64,000 bases of DNA from Sphingomonas sp. BK345. GTDB lineage: Bacteria; Pseudomonadota; Alphaproteobacteria; Sphingomonadales; Sphingomonadaceae. The stretch lies in NCBI RefSeq assembly GCF_014193845.1, contig NZ_JACHZX010000003.1, positions 248,001-312,000 of the forward strand. The letters are read 5' to 3'. This document shows, piece after piece, positions 17,074 through 26,248 of this stretch; the stretch's first letter is position 1; each line of letters opens with the position of its first letter. The notes beneath the pieces were generated by a model. It was not told the DNA's origin. It saw only the letters and a program-made list of their open reading frames with translations, and did not search any database. A program made the translations under genes and the position numbers.

Positions 17074-18387
17074 ATGCGCTCGCTGCGCCGCCCCGCGCTC
17101 GGCCTGCTCGGCCAGGTGCTGGCGATCCTGCTGCTGACTCTGGTGATCGAGTTCGGCGCCAGCACCCTGCTGTACGAGCGCGCCAGCCGGTTCGCGGTAC
17201 GCGACGACGAGGCGAACCGGCTCGCCGAGCATCTCGTCATCAGCCGCCGCCTGCTCGCCGAGCGCCCTGCGGCGCAGCGCGAGCGCATGGCGGCCGAGCT
17301 CACCACCGACCGCTACGCGCTGCGCTGGAGCGAGGCGCTGCCCGCCCCGCCGCCGATCGCGCCGGCGCTCGACGAGATGCAGCGGCAGGTGATCGAGTGG
17401 GAGCCCTCGCTCGCCGCGACCGACCTCCGGCTGCGCGTGCAGACCCCGGGGCGGCGCTCGGTGGTGACCGGCGGCTTGCGGCTCGATGACGGCAGCTGGC
17501 TGTATTTTCGCACGCTCGAACCGGTCGCGACGATCAATCTCGCCTTCGAGCGGATCGCGCTGGCGATGGTGCCCGCGATCGCGCTGATGGTGCTGGGCGG
17601 GATCCTGCTGCGGCGCGTGCTGCTGCCCTTGCGCCGGCTTGCCGCGGCGGCCGAACGGGTGGGGCACGGCGAGGTCGTCCCCGTCGAGGAAGACGGGCCG
17701 GGCGAGGTGCGCCGCGTGATCGGCGCGTTCAATCGCATGCAGGATCGCATCCAGGCGCTGATCGCGGGGCGCACGCAGGCGTTGGCGGCCGTAGGGCACG
17801 ACCTGCGCACGCCGCTGGCGCGGCTGCACCTGCGCACCGAGTCGCTGCCGCAGCTCGAGGCACGCGAGGCGATCGCGCACGACGTCGCCGAGATGGAGTC
17901 GATGATCACTTCTTTGCTCGCTTTTCTCGGCGGCGAGGCGGAGCCCGAGCCGACCAGCGTGGTCGACCTTGCGGTGATGTGCGCCACCGTGATCGACGAC
18001 GCGCAGGACCGCGGGGCGGACGCCGAATATGACGGGCCGGATCACTGCGAGTGGAGCGTGCGCCGGCTCGGCTTCAAGCGCGCGCTGGTCAATCTGGTGG
18101 AGAACGCGCTGCATTACGGCGAGCGCGCGCGTCTGACGCTGCTGCCCGGCGACGCGGCACTGACGATCCGCGTCGAGGACGACGGACCAGGCATCCCCGA
18201 CGACCAGCTCACGCGCGTGCTCGAGCCCTTCGTCCGGCTCGACCCGGCGCGCGGGCGCGACACGGTAGGGTTCGGGCTGGGGCTGTCCATCGTCCAGCTC
18301 GCCGTCGTCGCGGAAGGCGGTACGCTGACCTTGTCTAACCGCGCCGAGGGCGGGCTGCGCGCCGAGATCGTGCTGTCGCGGCGCTGA
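17074..18387 (+). CDS. Sensor histidine kinase (EnvZ-like)
   Basis: Inner-membrane kinase of 437 residues. TM1 is about 9-32 and TM2 about 160-182, flanking a periplasmic region of about 125 residues. A HAMP domain follows (about 183-235). The phosphoacceptor is His242 in AVGHDLRTPLARL, and the ATPase domain (about 320-437) has NLVENALHYG, VEDDGPGIP and GFGLGLSIV. The cognate regulator is the gene just upstream. The signal sensed is not evident. Confidence 0.92.
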   Translation: MRSLRRPALGLLGQVLAILLLTLVIEFGASTLLYERASRFAVRDDEANRLAEHLVISRRLLAERPAAQRERMAAELTTDRYALRWSEALPAPPPIAPALDEMQRQVIEWEPSLAATDLRLRVQTPGRRSVVTGGLRLDDGSWLYFRTLEPVATINLAFERIALAMVPAIALMVLGGILLRRVLLPLRRLAAAAERVGHGEVVPVEEDGPGEVRRVIGAFNRMQDRIQALIAGRTQALAAVGHDLRTPLARLHLRTESLPQLEAREAIAHDVAEMESMITSLLAFLGGEAEPEPTSVVDLAVMCATVIDDAQDRGADAEYDGPDHCEWSVRRLGFKRALVNLVENALHYGERARLTLLPGDAALTIRVEDDGPGIPDDQLTRVLEPFVRLDPARGRDTVGFGLGLSIVQLAVVAEGGTLTLSNRAEGGLRAEIVLSRR

Positions 18388-18510
18388 GGCGCTTCGTGCC
18401 GGCCGGAAGCTGCGCGTGGCCCGCGAGCAACACAACGACACGTCTCGGCCGAACGCGGGACACTACGTAGCGCTACTCCCTGGACGATTACTCATCAGGA
18501 GGTTGCCGCC

Positions 18511-18600
18511 GTGGACGACGCCAGCGGACGCGTGTTCAGTCGAGAGGTCGCGGCGTCTCGGCCGGCCTTCCCTCCCGCCCAGCGCCGGGTCGCGGCGTGA
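18511..18600 (+). CDS. Putative 29-residue leader frame coupled to sulP
   Basis: A GTG at 18511 lies seven to eight bases after an unusually good aggagg. It opens a 29-codon frame (VDDASGRVFSREVAASRP...) whose TGA at 18598-18600 overlaps the sulP ATG as TGATG. The arrangement suggests translational coupling or a leader peptide rather than a chance frame, since sulP itself lacks a clear ribosome-binding site immediately before its ATG. The peptide has no recognisable motif. Moderate confidence only. Confidence 0.4.
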   Translation: MDDASGRVFSREVAASRPAFPPAQRRVAA

Positions 18601-20153
18601 TGGCCAGCCTCGCGCAACCCGCCGCCGCGGTCGCCCGTCCCGGCGTCTCGATCCCCGCGATCCGCTTCCTCGGGCGCGACCTCACCGCCTCGATCGTCGT
18701 CTTCCTCGTCGCCATGCCCTTGTGCATGGGGATCGCCATCGCCTCGGGCGTTCCGGCCGAGAAGGGCCTGATCACCGGCATCATCGGCGGAATCGTGGTC
18801 GGCGCGATCGCGGGTTCGCCGCTTCAGGTCAGCGGCCCCGCGGCGGGCCTCGCGGTGATCGTCTACGAGCTGGTGCGCGACCAGGGGATCGGCGCGCTCG
18901 GGCCGATCCTCATCCTCGCGGGGCTGGTCCAGTTCGTCGCCGGCGTGTTCCGGCTCGGCGGCTGGTTCAAGGCGATCTCGCCCGCGGTGGTGCACGGCAT
19001 GCTCGCGGGGATCGGCGTGCTGATCGTCGTCGGCCAGTTCCACGTGCTGTTCGATCATCGCCCGCTGCCGAGTGGTCTGCAGAATCTGGCAGCGGCGCCG
19101 GGACGGCTGTTCGGCCTGTCGAGCAACCTGCAGGCGACCGAGTTCGCCTTCGCGATCGGCGTCGCGACGATCCTGGCGATGCTCGGCTGGGAGAAGTTCC
19201 GCCCGCAGTCGCTGCGGCTTCTGCCGGGTGCGCTAGTCGGCGTCGTGGTCGGCACGTTGCTGTCGCTGACGCTCGGGCTCGAGGTCGCGCGCGTCCAGGT
19301 CCCCGCCTCGATCGTGGGCGCGATCGCGCCGCCGAGCGCCTCGGCGCTGGCGAGCTGGCTCAACCCCTCGATCCTCGCCGCGGCCTTGGCGATCGCCTTC
19401 ATCGCCTCGGCCGAGACGTTGCTCTCCGCCGCCGCGGTCGACAAGATGCACGACGGCGTCCGCACCGACTATAACAAGGAGCTGCGCGCGCAGGGGGTCG
19501 GCAACCTGCTGTGCGGGCTCGCCGGCGCGCTGCCGATGACCGGCGTGATCGTGCGCAGCTCGGCCAATGTCCAGGCACAGGCGGCGACTCGACTGTCGTC
19601 GATGCTGCACGGCGTGTGGATCCTCGGCTTCGTCGCCGCGCTGCCGTTCGTGCTCACCGCCATCCCGATGGCAGCGCTGGGCGCGGTGCTGGTGGTGACC
19701 GGGGTGCGGCTGGTGAGCGTCAAGCATGCCACCCACCTGTTCCGCGACTATGGCGCGCTGCCGGTGCTGATCTGGGCGGCGACGCTGGTGACGGTGGTGA
19801 CGACCGACCTGCTGACCGGCGTGCTGGTCGGCATCGGGCTGACGATCCTCGAGCTGGTGCCGCACCTGCGCCGCCTCCGGCTCAAGGTGTTCGAGGCGAG
19901 CGATGGCGAGTCGCACGCGATCACGCTCGACGGCACCGCCACCTTCGTCACGCTGCCGAAGCTCTCCGAGACGCTCGACCGCGTGCCCGCCGGCACCAAC
20001 GTGCGGATCGACGCCACGCGGCTCGACGCGGTCGATCACACCAGCGCCGAGATGCTGCGCGACTGGTTCCAGCGCCGCCGCGCTGCCGGGGCGACGGTGG
20101 AGATTACCGGGGCGCGTGGCAGGATCGCCACACTCGCGGAGCATCGTCACTGA
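18600..20153 (+). CDS. SulP-family inorganic anion transporter with STAS domain
   Basis: Protein of 517 residues. The membrane domain (about 20-420) has 12-14 hydrophobic segments and the SulP signature region VFLVAMPLCMGIAIASGVPAEKG then SPLQVSGPAAGLAVIVYEL. The C-terminal cytoplasmic STAS-like domain (about 430-517) has THRVPAGTNVRIDATRLDAVDHTSAEML-type sequence. Family members carry sulfate, bicarbonate or other anions. There is no adjacent carbonic anhydrase or sulfate-assimilation gene to narrow the substrate. The ATG overlaps the end of the short upstream frame; a GTG one codon earlier is the alternative start. Confidence 0.9.
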   Translation: MASLAQPAAAVARPGVSIPAIRFLGRDLTASIVVFLVAMPLCMGIAIASGVPAEKGLITGIIGGIVVGAIAGSPLQVSGPAAGLAVIVYELVRDQGIGALGPILILAGLVQFVAGVFRLGGWFKAISPAVVHGMLAGIGVLIVVGQFHVLFDHRPLPSGLQNLAAAPGRLFGLSSNLQATEFAFAIGVATILAMLGWEKFRPQSLRLLPGALVGVVVGTLLSLTLGLEVARVQVPASIVGAIAPPSASALASWLNPSILAAALAIAFIASAETLLSAAAVDKMHDGVRTDYNKELRAQGVGNLLCGLAGALPMTGVIVRSSANVQAQAATRLSSMLHGVWILGFVAALPFVLTAIPMAALGAVLVVTGVRLVSVKHATHLFRDYGALPVLIWAATLVTVVTTDLLTGVLVGIGLTILELVPHLRRLRLKVFEASDGESHAITLDGTATFVTLPKLSETLDRVPAGTNVRIDATRLDAVDHTSAEMLRDWFQRRRAAGATVEITGARGRIATLAEHRH

Positions 20154-20319
20154 GCAGGTGGGCTGGCAACTTTTGACATCAAGCAGAAATAATTCGGCAA
20201 CATCGCCTGAATACGTCTGGAGGGTGGCTTAGCGGCTGCCCTCCCGACGCCTTCATGGGCACGGGGGAGAGCAAGCCCGGGTCACGAGCAGGAGGAGCCT
20301 CTGCCACAAGGGAGGTTCC

Positions 20320-21171
20320 ATGAACTACACGCTTCGTCTCGCGGCCGCGGCGCTCGCCGCCGGCCTCGCCGTTCCCGCCGCCGCGCAGGACACCGCGCCG
20401 CCCAAGCCCGTCACCGTCTCTGGCTCGGTCGGCCTCGTCAGCGACTATCGTTTCCGCGGCGTGTCACAGTCCGACGAGAATCTCGCGGTGCAGGGCGGCT
20501 TCACCATCGCGCACGAGAGCGGCGTCTACATCGGCACCTGGGGCTCGAACCTGGCGGGCTGGGGCACGTTCGGCGGCGCCAACATGGAGCTCGACCTGAT
20601 CGCCGGCTACAAATTCCCCGTCGGCGGCGGCACGCTCGACGTCGGCGCGACCTGGTACATGTACCCGGGCGGCTTCGACAACACCGACTTCATCGAGCCT
20701 TATGCGAAGCTGTCGGGCACGCTCGGCCCCGCCTCGCTGACCGCCGGCGTCGCTTACGCGCCGAAGCAGGAAGCACTCGGCTCCTGGTACCTCAACGGGA
20801 CCTCGGCGGCGAACGGCGTGTATGATCGTCCGGGGGACAAGAACGACAATCTCTACGTCTGGGGCGACGTTGCCGCGGCGATCCCCAACACCGGCCTGAC
20901 CGCCAAGGCGCATGTCGGTGCCTCAAAGGGCAACAAGGGCCTCGGGCCGTTCGCCACCAGCGTCGCGCCGACCGGCGAGTATGTCGACTGGATGCTCGGC
21001 GCCGACTACGCGATCCCGACGACGCCGCTGACCTTGGGCGTCGCCTATATCGACACCAACATCTCCGAGCGTGAGGCGGCCTATCTCCAGCCGAGCTTCA
21101 GCAAGGGGCAGGACGGCACCGGGACGATCGCGGGCAGCACCGTGGTGGTGTCGCTGACGGCGGCATTCTGA
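20320..21171 (+). CDS. TorF-family putative outer-membrane porin
   Basis: Product of 283 residues with a signal peptide (MNYTLRLAAAALAAGLAVPA, cleaved near AAAQD). It then shows the family's opening VSGSVGLVSDYRFRGVSQSDENLAVQGGF. Alternating amphipathic strands and a C-terminal Phe (VVVSLTAAF) fit an outer-membrane beta-barrel recognised by BAM. The family (Gcw_chp / TorF) is widespread in proteobacteria and its solutes are unknown. A preceding 166-base gap holds TTGACA (20173-20178), a possible -35 element without a convincing -10. Confidence 0.85.
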   Translation: MNYTLRLAAAALAAGLAVPAAAQDTAPPKPVTVSGSVGLVSDYRFRGVSQSDENLAVQGGFTIAHESGVYIGTWGSNLAGWGTFGGANMELDLIAGYKFPVGGGTLDVGATWYMYPGGFDNTDFIEPYAKLSGTLGPASLTAGVAYAPKQEALGSWYLNGTSAANGVYDRPGDKNDNLYVWGDVAAAIPNTGLTAKAHVGASKGNKGLGPFATSVAPTGEYVDWMLGADYAIPTTPLTLGVAYIDTNISEREAAYLQPSFSKGQDGTGTIAGSTVVVSLTAAF

Positions 21172-21200
21172 CGGTCGAACGCGCGATTCCACTACGGGCT

Positions 21201-21292
21201 TCATCCTGAACGCCTCCCAGGATCCACTGTCGCGCGCGCTCAGATGATGAGGCGCTCGCGGCGTCGTAGATCCTCGAACGAGTTCAGGACGA
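21201..21292. repeat. Paired-hairpin intergenic repeat, copy 4
   Basis: The left unit (21201-21226, ttcatcctgaacgcctccca...) and right unit (21269-21292, ending gagttcaggacga) are inverted copies, each with an internal tcctgaa/ttcagga-like symmetry. They lie in the 276-base gap between the porin and cnoX. The sequence differs from the CCCCGG subtype but the pair layout is the same. Confidence 0.7.
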
Positions 21293-21447
21293 CGCTGAAA
21301 TGGATCGGGCGCGCCGTCCGCGTCCGATCGAGCCTCACGCTTGCCGCGATAGAACGAGCGTCGCTTGTCGGGGTCACCGCGCGGCAGGGGGTTTGTATCC
21401 CCTGCCGCCTTCCCACATAAGGGCCCCAGCAATCGCAGGAGCGCCCC

Positions 21448-22359
21448 TTGGCCACGCTAGGAATGTCATCGGCAGAGAAGGAGGCCGTGCAGCGCTTCCG
21501 GTCCGAGGTCGTCGAGCCCTCGATGACCCACCTCGTCATCATCGATTTCTGGGCCGAGTGGTGCGGGCCGTGCAAGGCGCTGGGCCCGGTGCTGGAGAAG
21601 GTCGCCGCCGAATACGCCGACAAGGGCGTGGTGCTGGTCAAGGTCGATACCGACAAGGACCAGTTCATCGCCGCGCAGTTCCAGATCCGCTCGATCCCGA
21701 CCGTCTACGCGATGTTCCAGGGGCAGCTCGTCGCCGATCTGACCAGCGCGCGCACCGAGTCGCAGCTGCGCACCATCCTCGACCAGCTGCTGCGCCAGCT
21801 GCCGATCGCGGGCGAGGCGCAGGAGCAGGAGGCCGAGCTCGAACCGCTGATCGCGATGGGCGAGCAGGTCCTCGCCGAGGGCGATGCGGCGCGCGCGCTG
21901 TCGATCTTCGACCAGCTCGCCGACATGGCGCCCGATCACCCGGCCGTGCTGTCGGGCCGGATCCGCGCGCTGGTCGCGGCGGGCGAGGTGGACGAGGCCG
22001 AGGCAGCGATCGCCGCGCTGCCCGAGGAGGTCGCGGCGCTGCCCGACGTCGCGCGCGCGCGCTCGGCGCTGGCGCTGGCGCGCTCCGCGCCCGCGGTGGA
22101 CGATCTCGCTCCGCTGGAAGCCGCGGTAGCGGCTGATCCGGACGACCTCCAGGCGCGCTACGACCTCGCCAACGCGCGCATGGCGGCGGGCAACCGCGAC
22201 GCCGCGGCGGAGGGCTTCCTGTCGATCGTCGCGCGCGAGCGCGACTGGAACGAGGGTGCGGCGCGCCAGCAGCTGCTCAAATTGTTCGAAGTGGTCGGGC
22301 TCGAGGACCCCTGGGTCGCGGCGCAGCGGCGCAAGCTGTCGGCGACTTTGTTCGGATGA
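21448..22359 (+). CDS. cnoX: CnoX-type chaperedoxin (thioredoxin plus TPR-like domain)
   Basis: Thioredoxin-like co-chaperone of about 303 residues. The thioredoxin domain (about 10-115) has WAEWCGPCKALGPV, an active CGPC pair, then KVDTDKDQFIAAQFQIRSIPTV with the cis-Pro. The C-terminal half is helical and TPR-like (about 130-303), as in E. coli CnoX/YbbN; alphaproteobacterial members keep CGPC whereas the E. coli one has lost it. The start is a TTG at 21448 or an ATG at 21463. The stop overlaps the next gene's ATG by four bases. Confidence 0.88.
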   Translation: MATLGMSSAEKEAVQRFRSEVVEPSMTHLVIIDFWAEWCGPCKALGPVLEKVAAEYADKGVVLVKVDTDKDQFIAAQFQIRSIPTVYAMFQGQLVADLTSARTESQLRTILDQLLRQLPIAGEAQEQEAELEPLIAMGEQVLAEGDAARALSIFDQLADMAPDHPAVLSGRIRALVAAGEVDEAEAAIAALPEEVAALPDVARARSALALARSAPAVDDLAPLEAAVAADPDDLQARYDLANARMAAGNRDAAAEGFLSIVARERDWNEGAARQQLLKLFEVVGLEDPWVAAQRRKLSATLFG

Positions 22360-22979
22360 GCGAGACGACGCGGCTCTCGATCTTCCCGCTGCCGGGCGCG
22401 CTGCTGTTCCCGCAGTTGCACCTGCCGCTGCACATCTTCGAGCCGCGCTACCGCGCGATGGTGTCCGACGCGATGGCGCGCGATCGGCGCATCGCGATGA
22501 TCCAGCCGCGTCCGGACAGCGAGGATCGCGGCCGGCCCGGGCTGTTCGAGGTCGGCTGCGTGGGTCGCATCGCCGAGGTGGAGGCGCTTGAGGACGGGCG
22601 CTACAACCTGATCCTTCAGGGCCTCGCGCTGTTCCGCCTGGTGCGCGAGATCGAGGTGACGACGCCGTTCCGGCAAATCGAGGCGCAGCTGCTGCCGTCA
22701 CCGGCGGACGAGACGCTGTCGCTCAGCGCGCGCTCCTCGCTTGAGCTGGAGGCGCGGCGTTTCGCTGCGGTGCAAGGCTATGCAGTCGACTGGAAGGCGG
22801 TCGGCCGGCTCGACGACACCAGTCTGGTCAACGGCATCGCGCAGATCGCGCCGTTCGACGTGGCGGCCAAACAGGCGTTGCTCGAGGCCGACGGTATCGC
22901 CGACCGCGCCGAGCTGCTGGTGCAGCTGATGCAGTTCTTCGGCCGTCACGACGGCGAGGACCGGGTCACGTTGCAGTGA
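22356..22979 (+). CDS. LON peptidase substrate-binding-domain protein
   Basis: Protein of 207 residues equivalent to the N-terminal domain of Lon without the ATPase or protease. It begins LSIFPLPGALLFPQLHLPLHIFEPRYRAM, the domain's hallmark, and continues with GCVGRIAEVEALEDGRYNLILQGLALFR. It overlaps cnoX and the next gene by four bases on each side, so the three form a tightly coupled operon. Stand-alone members of the family have no established role. Confidence 0.88.
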   Translation: MSETTRLSIFPLPGALLFPQLHLPLHIFEPRYRAMVSDAMARDRRIAMIQPRPDSEDRGRPGLFEVGCVGRIAEVEALEDGRYNLILQGLALFRLVREIEVTTPFRQIEAQLLPSPADETLSLSARSSLELEARRFAAVQGYAVDWKAVGRLDDTSLVNGIAQIAPFDVAAKQALLEADGIADRAELLVQLMQFFGRHDGEDRVTLQ

Positions 22980-23173
22980 GCGACGCGGTGCCGCCGATCC
23001 TGGACGACTGGCTGCTGGCGCGACTGGTGTGCCCGGCGACGCGCACGCCGCTGCGCTACGATGCGGCGCGCGGGCTGCTGGTGTCGGACGCGGCGCGGCG
23101 CGGCTATCCGGTGCGCGACGGCGTGCCGGTGCTGCTGGTCGAGGCAGCGGTGCCGCTCGACGACGCTGAGTAG
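22976..23173 (+). CDS. Trm112-family protein
   Basis: Short protein of 65 residues from a GTG. It carries the pattern LLARLVCPATRTPLRYD...AARRGYPVRDGVPVLLVEAA, typical of bacterial Trm112/YcaR proteins. The first Cys-Pro is kept, but a second zinc-binding Cys pair is missing, as in many bacterial members. Eukaryotic Trm112 activates methyltransferases; bacterial partners are not well defined. It is the last gene of the cnoX operon. Confidence 0.85.
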   Translation: MSDAVPPILDDWLLARLVCPATRTPLRYDAARGLLVSDAARRGYPVRDGVPVLLVEAAVPLDDAE

Positions 23174-23181
23174 ATCACCGA

Positions 23182-23197
23182 AACGGGTTGACCCGTT
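23182..23197. promoter_or_regulatory. Inverted repeat ahead of the che operon
   Basis: AACGGGT (23182-23188) and ACCCGTT (23191-23197) pair around TG, nine bases after the Trm112 stop. It could be an operator or part of a weak terminator; no T-run follows. The rest of the 413-base gene-free stretch 23174-23586 shows no second gene. The region should hold the che operon promoter, but I cannot place it. Confidence 0.35.
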
Positions 23198-23586
23198 ACG
23201 GCGAAGTAACGCCCGCTCACTGCTGAGCTGATCCTGATACGTCAGCGTGCTTTCGCCAACTATCGCTGCTGACCCGGATCGGCGATCAAGTATAGGTCAG
23301 CCATCCTAACGCTAACTAATATGCTGTAAACGGCATGTGCTCAGCACGTTCGTCAGCTTCTGCTTCATCGATGCGGCCGGATAGCGCGCTCATCGATGAT
23401 CCAGCGGAGAAGATCGGACGTGATGACGACCCGCAGCGACGCGCCCATGATCGGTCGCACGCCAGGCCATCGCGCGGGACGACGGTGCGCTGCTCCCTTA
23501 CCAGGGAGTGGCGCGGCGACGCGTGCGCTGTGTCCGGCTCCCGTAGGGCCGACGCGAGATGGTGTCTGGACGAGGATCTGACCGGT

Positions 23587-23898
23587 ATGACCACCGCGAT
23601 CATGGCGGAGCGCGACCTCTCGCTCGCGACCATCGACCGGCTCGCCGCCGCCCTGCGCGAGGCGCTCTCGCGCGGCGGCTCGATACGGCTCGACCTCACC
23701 CATGTCGCCACCCCCGATCTCGCGCTGCTCCAGGTCGTCGAAGCGGCGCGGCGACAGGCGTCGCGCGACGGCGTCGACATCACGCTGGCCGCGCCGGCCG
23801 GGGCCGTTCTGGCGAGGGCGCTCGAGCGCGCCGGCTTCACCTCCGGCTTCGACGCCACCGACCATGATTTCTGGTTCCACGGAGACCCGCCGCGATGA
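23587..23898 (+). CDS. STAS-domain protein of the che operon
   Basis: Single STAS domain of 103 residues (MTTAIMAERDLSLATIDRL...). The core RLDLTHVATPDLALLQVV...RRQASRDGVDITLAAPAGAV follows the 'beta3-VDTAALQLL-alpha' layout seen in small STAS proteins that open chemosensory operons. Such proteins are thought to be regulatory, although the phosphorylatable Ser/Thr is not clear here. The stop overlaps the cheY ATG by four bases. Confidence 0.75.
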   Translation: MTTAIMAERDLSLATIDRLAAALREALSRGGSIRLDLTHVATPDLALLQVVEAARRQASRDGVDITLAAPAGAVLARALERAGFTSGFDATDHDFWFHGDPPR

Positions 23899-24263
23899 GT
23901 GCCTCGATCCTGACCGTCGACGATAGCGCCAGCCTGCGCATGGCGATCCGCATCGCGCTGACCGGGGCGGGCTATACCGTGACCGAGGCGTGCGACGGCG
24001 CGGATGGGCTGGCCAAGGCGGCGGCGACCCGCTTCGACCTGATCGTCACCGATCTCAACATGCCCAACATGGACGGGCTGAGCATGATCCGCGCGCTGCG
24101 CGAGCAGCCCGCGCAGACGGGCGTGCCGATCATCTTCCTCAGTACCGAATCGGACGCGGAGGTGAAGGCGCAGGCCAAGGCCGCCGGCGCGACCGGCTGG
24201 CTGGTCAAGCCGTTCGAGCCCGAGCAGCTGATCCGAGTGGTGCAGAAGGTGCTCGGGCGGTGA
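23895..24263 (+). CDS. cheY: CheY-like response regulator
   Basis: Single receiver domain of 122 residues (ILTVDDSASLRMAI at the start). The phosphoacceptor Asp lies in LIVTDLNMPNMDGLSM, the Thr/Ser in IIFLSTES and the Lys in WLVKPFEPEQL. It is expected to be phosphorylated by the adjacent CheA. The GTG of cheA overlaps its stop. Whether it acts on a flagellar switch cannot be judged, since no flagellar genes are in view. Confidence 0.9.
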   Translation: MSASILTVDDSASLRMAIRIALTGAGYTVTEACDGADGLAKAAATRFDLIVTDLNMPNMDGLSMIRALREQPAQTGVPIIFLSTESDAEVKAQAKAAGATGWLVKPFEPEQLIRVVQKVLGR

Positions 24264-26248
24264 GCATCGAGGACCCCACCGCCGCCTTCCGGGTCGAGGC
24301 ACGCGAGCTGCTCGATCAGGTCGAGCAGGCGCTGCTCGACCTCACTCACCGGCTGGACGATGCCGCGCTGATCGACTCGGTGTTCCGCGGGCTGCACACG
24401 CTCAAGGGCTCGGGCGCGATGTTCGGCTTCGACGCGCTCGCCGCCTTCACCCACCATATCGAGAGCGCCTTCGACCGGGTGCGCAAGGGGCGCGCCCGCG
24501 CCACGCTCGAGCTGGTCGCCACCGTGCTCGCCGCGCGCGACCACATGCGTGCGCTAGTAGAGGGCGACGCCGTGCCGAACGACGGAGCGGCCATCCTGGC
24601 GCGGCTCGCCGCCGCGGTAGACGCTCCCGCGACCGAGCCTGCCGCGCCGCCGCGATCCCCGGGGCGGGAGGCGGCTACCGCCGGCTGGCGATTGTCGTTC
24701 CGGCTGCCGCGGGCGGCGCTGGCGCACGGCACCAACGCGCTCGCGCTGCTCGACGAGCTGCGCGCGCTCGGCGATTGCACCGTGACGGCGCGGCGCGACA
24801 CGATACCGCCGCTCGACCAGCTCGCCGAGCGCGACTGCCTGGTCGCCTGGGACGCGGAGCTGCGCGGCGACGTGCCGCACGCCGCGATCGATGATGTGTT
24901 CCTCTTCGTGCTCGACGGTATGGAGCTGAGCGTGACGCCGCTCGCGCCAGCCGACGCGGCCATCACCGCGGCCGAGGCGGCGCCGATGCCCGAATCGGCG
25001 CGCGAGCCCGACCGATCCGCGTTCGACCAGCCCGCGCCTGACACGTTCGGCGACCGCCGCGCCCGTGTCGCACAGGGCGAGCTGGTCCGCGTGCCCGCGG
25101 CGCGGCTCGATACATTGATGGACCGGGTCGGCGAGCTGGTGATCGCGCAGAGCCGGCTGAGCCAGCTCGCCGGGGACCGCCACGACCTGCCGTTACGCTC
25201 GGTCGCGGAGGAGGTCGAGCGGCTCGCCGCCGAGCTGCGCGACACGATGATGGTGCTGCGGATGGTGCCGGTGGCGAGCCTGTTCGGTCGCTTCCGCCGG
25301 CTGGTGCACGATCTCGCGCGCGAGACCGGCAAGGCGATCGCGCTCGAGACGACGGGCGAGTCGACCGAGATCGACAAGAGCGTGGGTGAGCGGCTGTTCG
25401 ACCCGCTCGTCCATATTCTCCGCAACGCCTGTGATCACGGGCTGGAGCCGCCGGACGAGCGGATCGCGGTCGGCAAAGGCGACACCGGCACGATCCGGCT
25501 CGCGGCGCATCAGGCGGGCGGCGCGGCGGTGATCACGATCAGCGACGACGGTCGCGGCGTCAGTCGCGCGCGCGTGCGCACCAAGGCCGAGGCGAGTGGG
25601 CTGGTCCAGCCCGGCGAGGTGCTCAGCGACGCGGCATTGCTCGCGCTGATCTTTCATCCCGGCTTCTCCACCGCCGTCGCGGTGACGAACCTCTCCGGGC
25701 GCGGCGTCGGCATGGACGTGGTCAAGCGCGAGATCGAGCGGCTGCGCGGCACGATCGAGCTGGTGAGCACCGAGGGCGCCGGCACCACGATCACGCTGCG
25801 CATCCCGCTGACGCTGGCGATCATCGACGGGCTGCTCGTCCGCGTCGGCACGGTGCGCTATGTCATTCCCCTCGCGGCGGTGGAGGAGTGCCTCGAGCTC
25901 TCCGCGGAGGAGGACCGCCGGTCGCTCGGCCGCAGTCTGATCACGCTGCGCGATCGGCTCGTGCCGTTCCTGCGATTACGCGAGCTGTTCGCCAGCGACG
26001 CTCCGCCCGGTGCCTTTCAGAAGATCGTGGTGGTCGCGACCGGGCGCGAGCGCGTCGGGCTGGTGGTCGATCAGATCGTCGGCAGTCATCAGACGGTCGT
26101 GAAGGCGCTCTCGCCGTTCCACCGCGGGATCGGCTCCTTCTCGGGCGCGACCATCCTGGGCGACGGTGGCGTCGCGCTGATCCTGGATGTCGCGCAACTG
26201 GTCGCGCGCGGACAGCAGATCGAGGCGGCGATGGAGCAGGCGGCATGA
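24260..26248 (+). CDS. cheA: Chemotaxis histidine kinase CheA
   Basis: Cytoplasmic kinase of 662 residues from GTG (VSIEDPTAAFRVEARELLDQ). P1/Hpt domain (about 1-110) with phosphoacceptor His46 in HTLKGSGAMFGF. A poorly conserved linker/P2 region follows (about 115-265). P3 dimerisation (about 285-345) has RVPAARLDTLMDRVGELVIAQSRL. P4 ATPase has HILRNACDHGLEPPDER and ISDDGRGVS, then LSGRGVGMDVVKREIERLRGTIEL. P5 (about 525-650) is CheW-like. It overlaps its neighbours by four bases on both sides. Confidence 0.93.
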   Translation: MSIEDPTAAFRVEARELLDQVEQALLDLTHRLDDAALIDSVFRGLHTLKGSGAMFGFDALAAFTHHIESAFDRVRKGRARATLELVATVLAARDHMRALVEGDAVPNDGAAILARLAAAVDAPATEPAAPPRSPGREAATAGWRLSFRLPRAALAHGTNALALLDELRALGDCTVTARRDTIPPLDQLAERDCLVAWDAELRGDVPHAAIDDVFLFVLDGMELSVTPLAPADAAITAAEAAPMPESAREPDRSAFDQPAPDTFGDRRARVAQGELVRVPAARLDTLMDRVGELVIAQSRLSQLAGDRHDLPLRSVAEEVERLAAELRDTMMVLRMVPVASLFGRFRRLVHDLARETGKAIALETTGESTEIDKSVGERLFDPLVHILRNACDHGLEPPDERIAVGKGDTGTIRLAAHQAGGAAVITISDDGRGVSRARVRTKAEASGLVQPGEVLSDAALLALIFHPGFSTAVAVTNLSGRGVGMDVVKREIERLRGTIELVSTEGAGTTITLRIPLTLAIIDGLLVRVGTVRYVIPLAAVEECLELSAEEDRRSLGRSLITLRDRLVPFLRLRELFASDAPPGAFQKIVVVATGRERVGLVVDQIVGSHQTVVKALSPFHRGIGSFSGATILGDGGVALILDVAQLVARGQQIEAAMEQAA

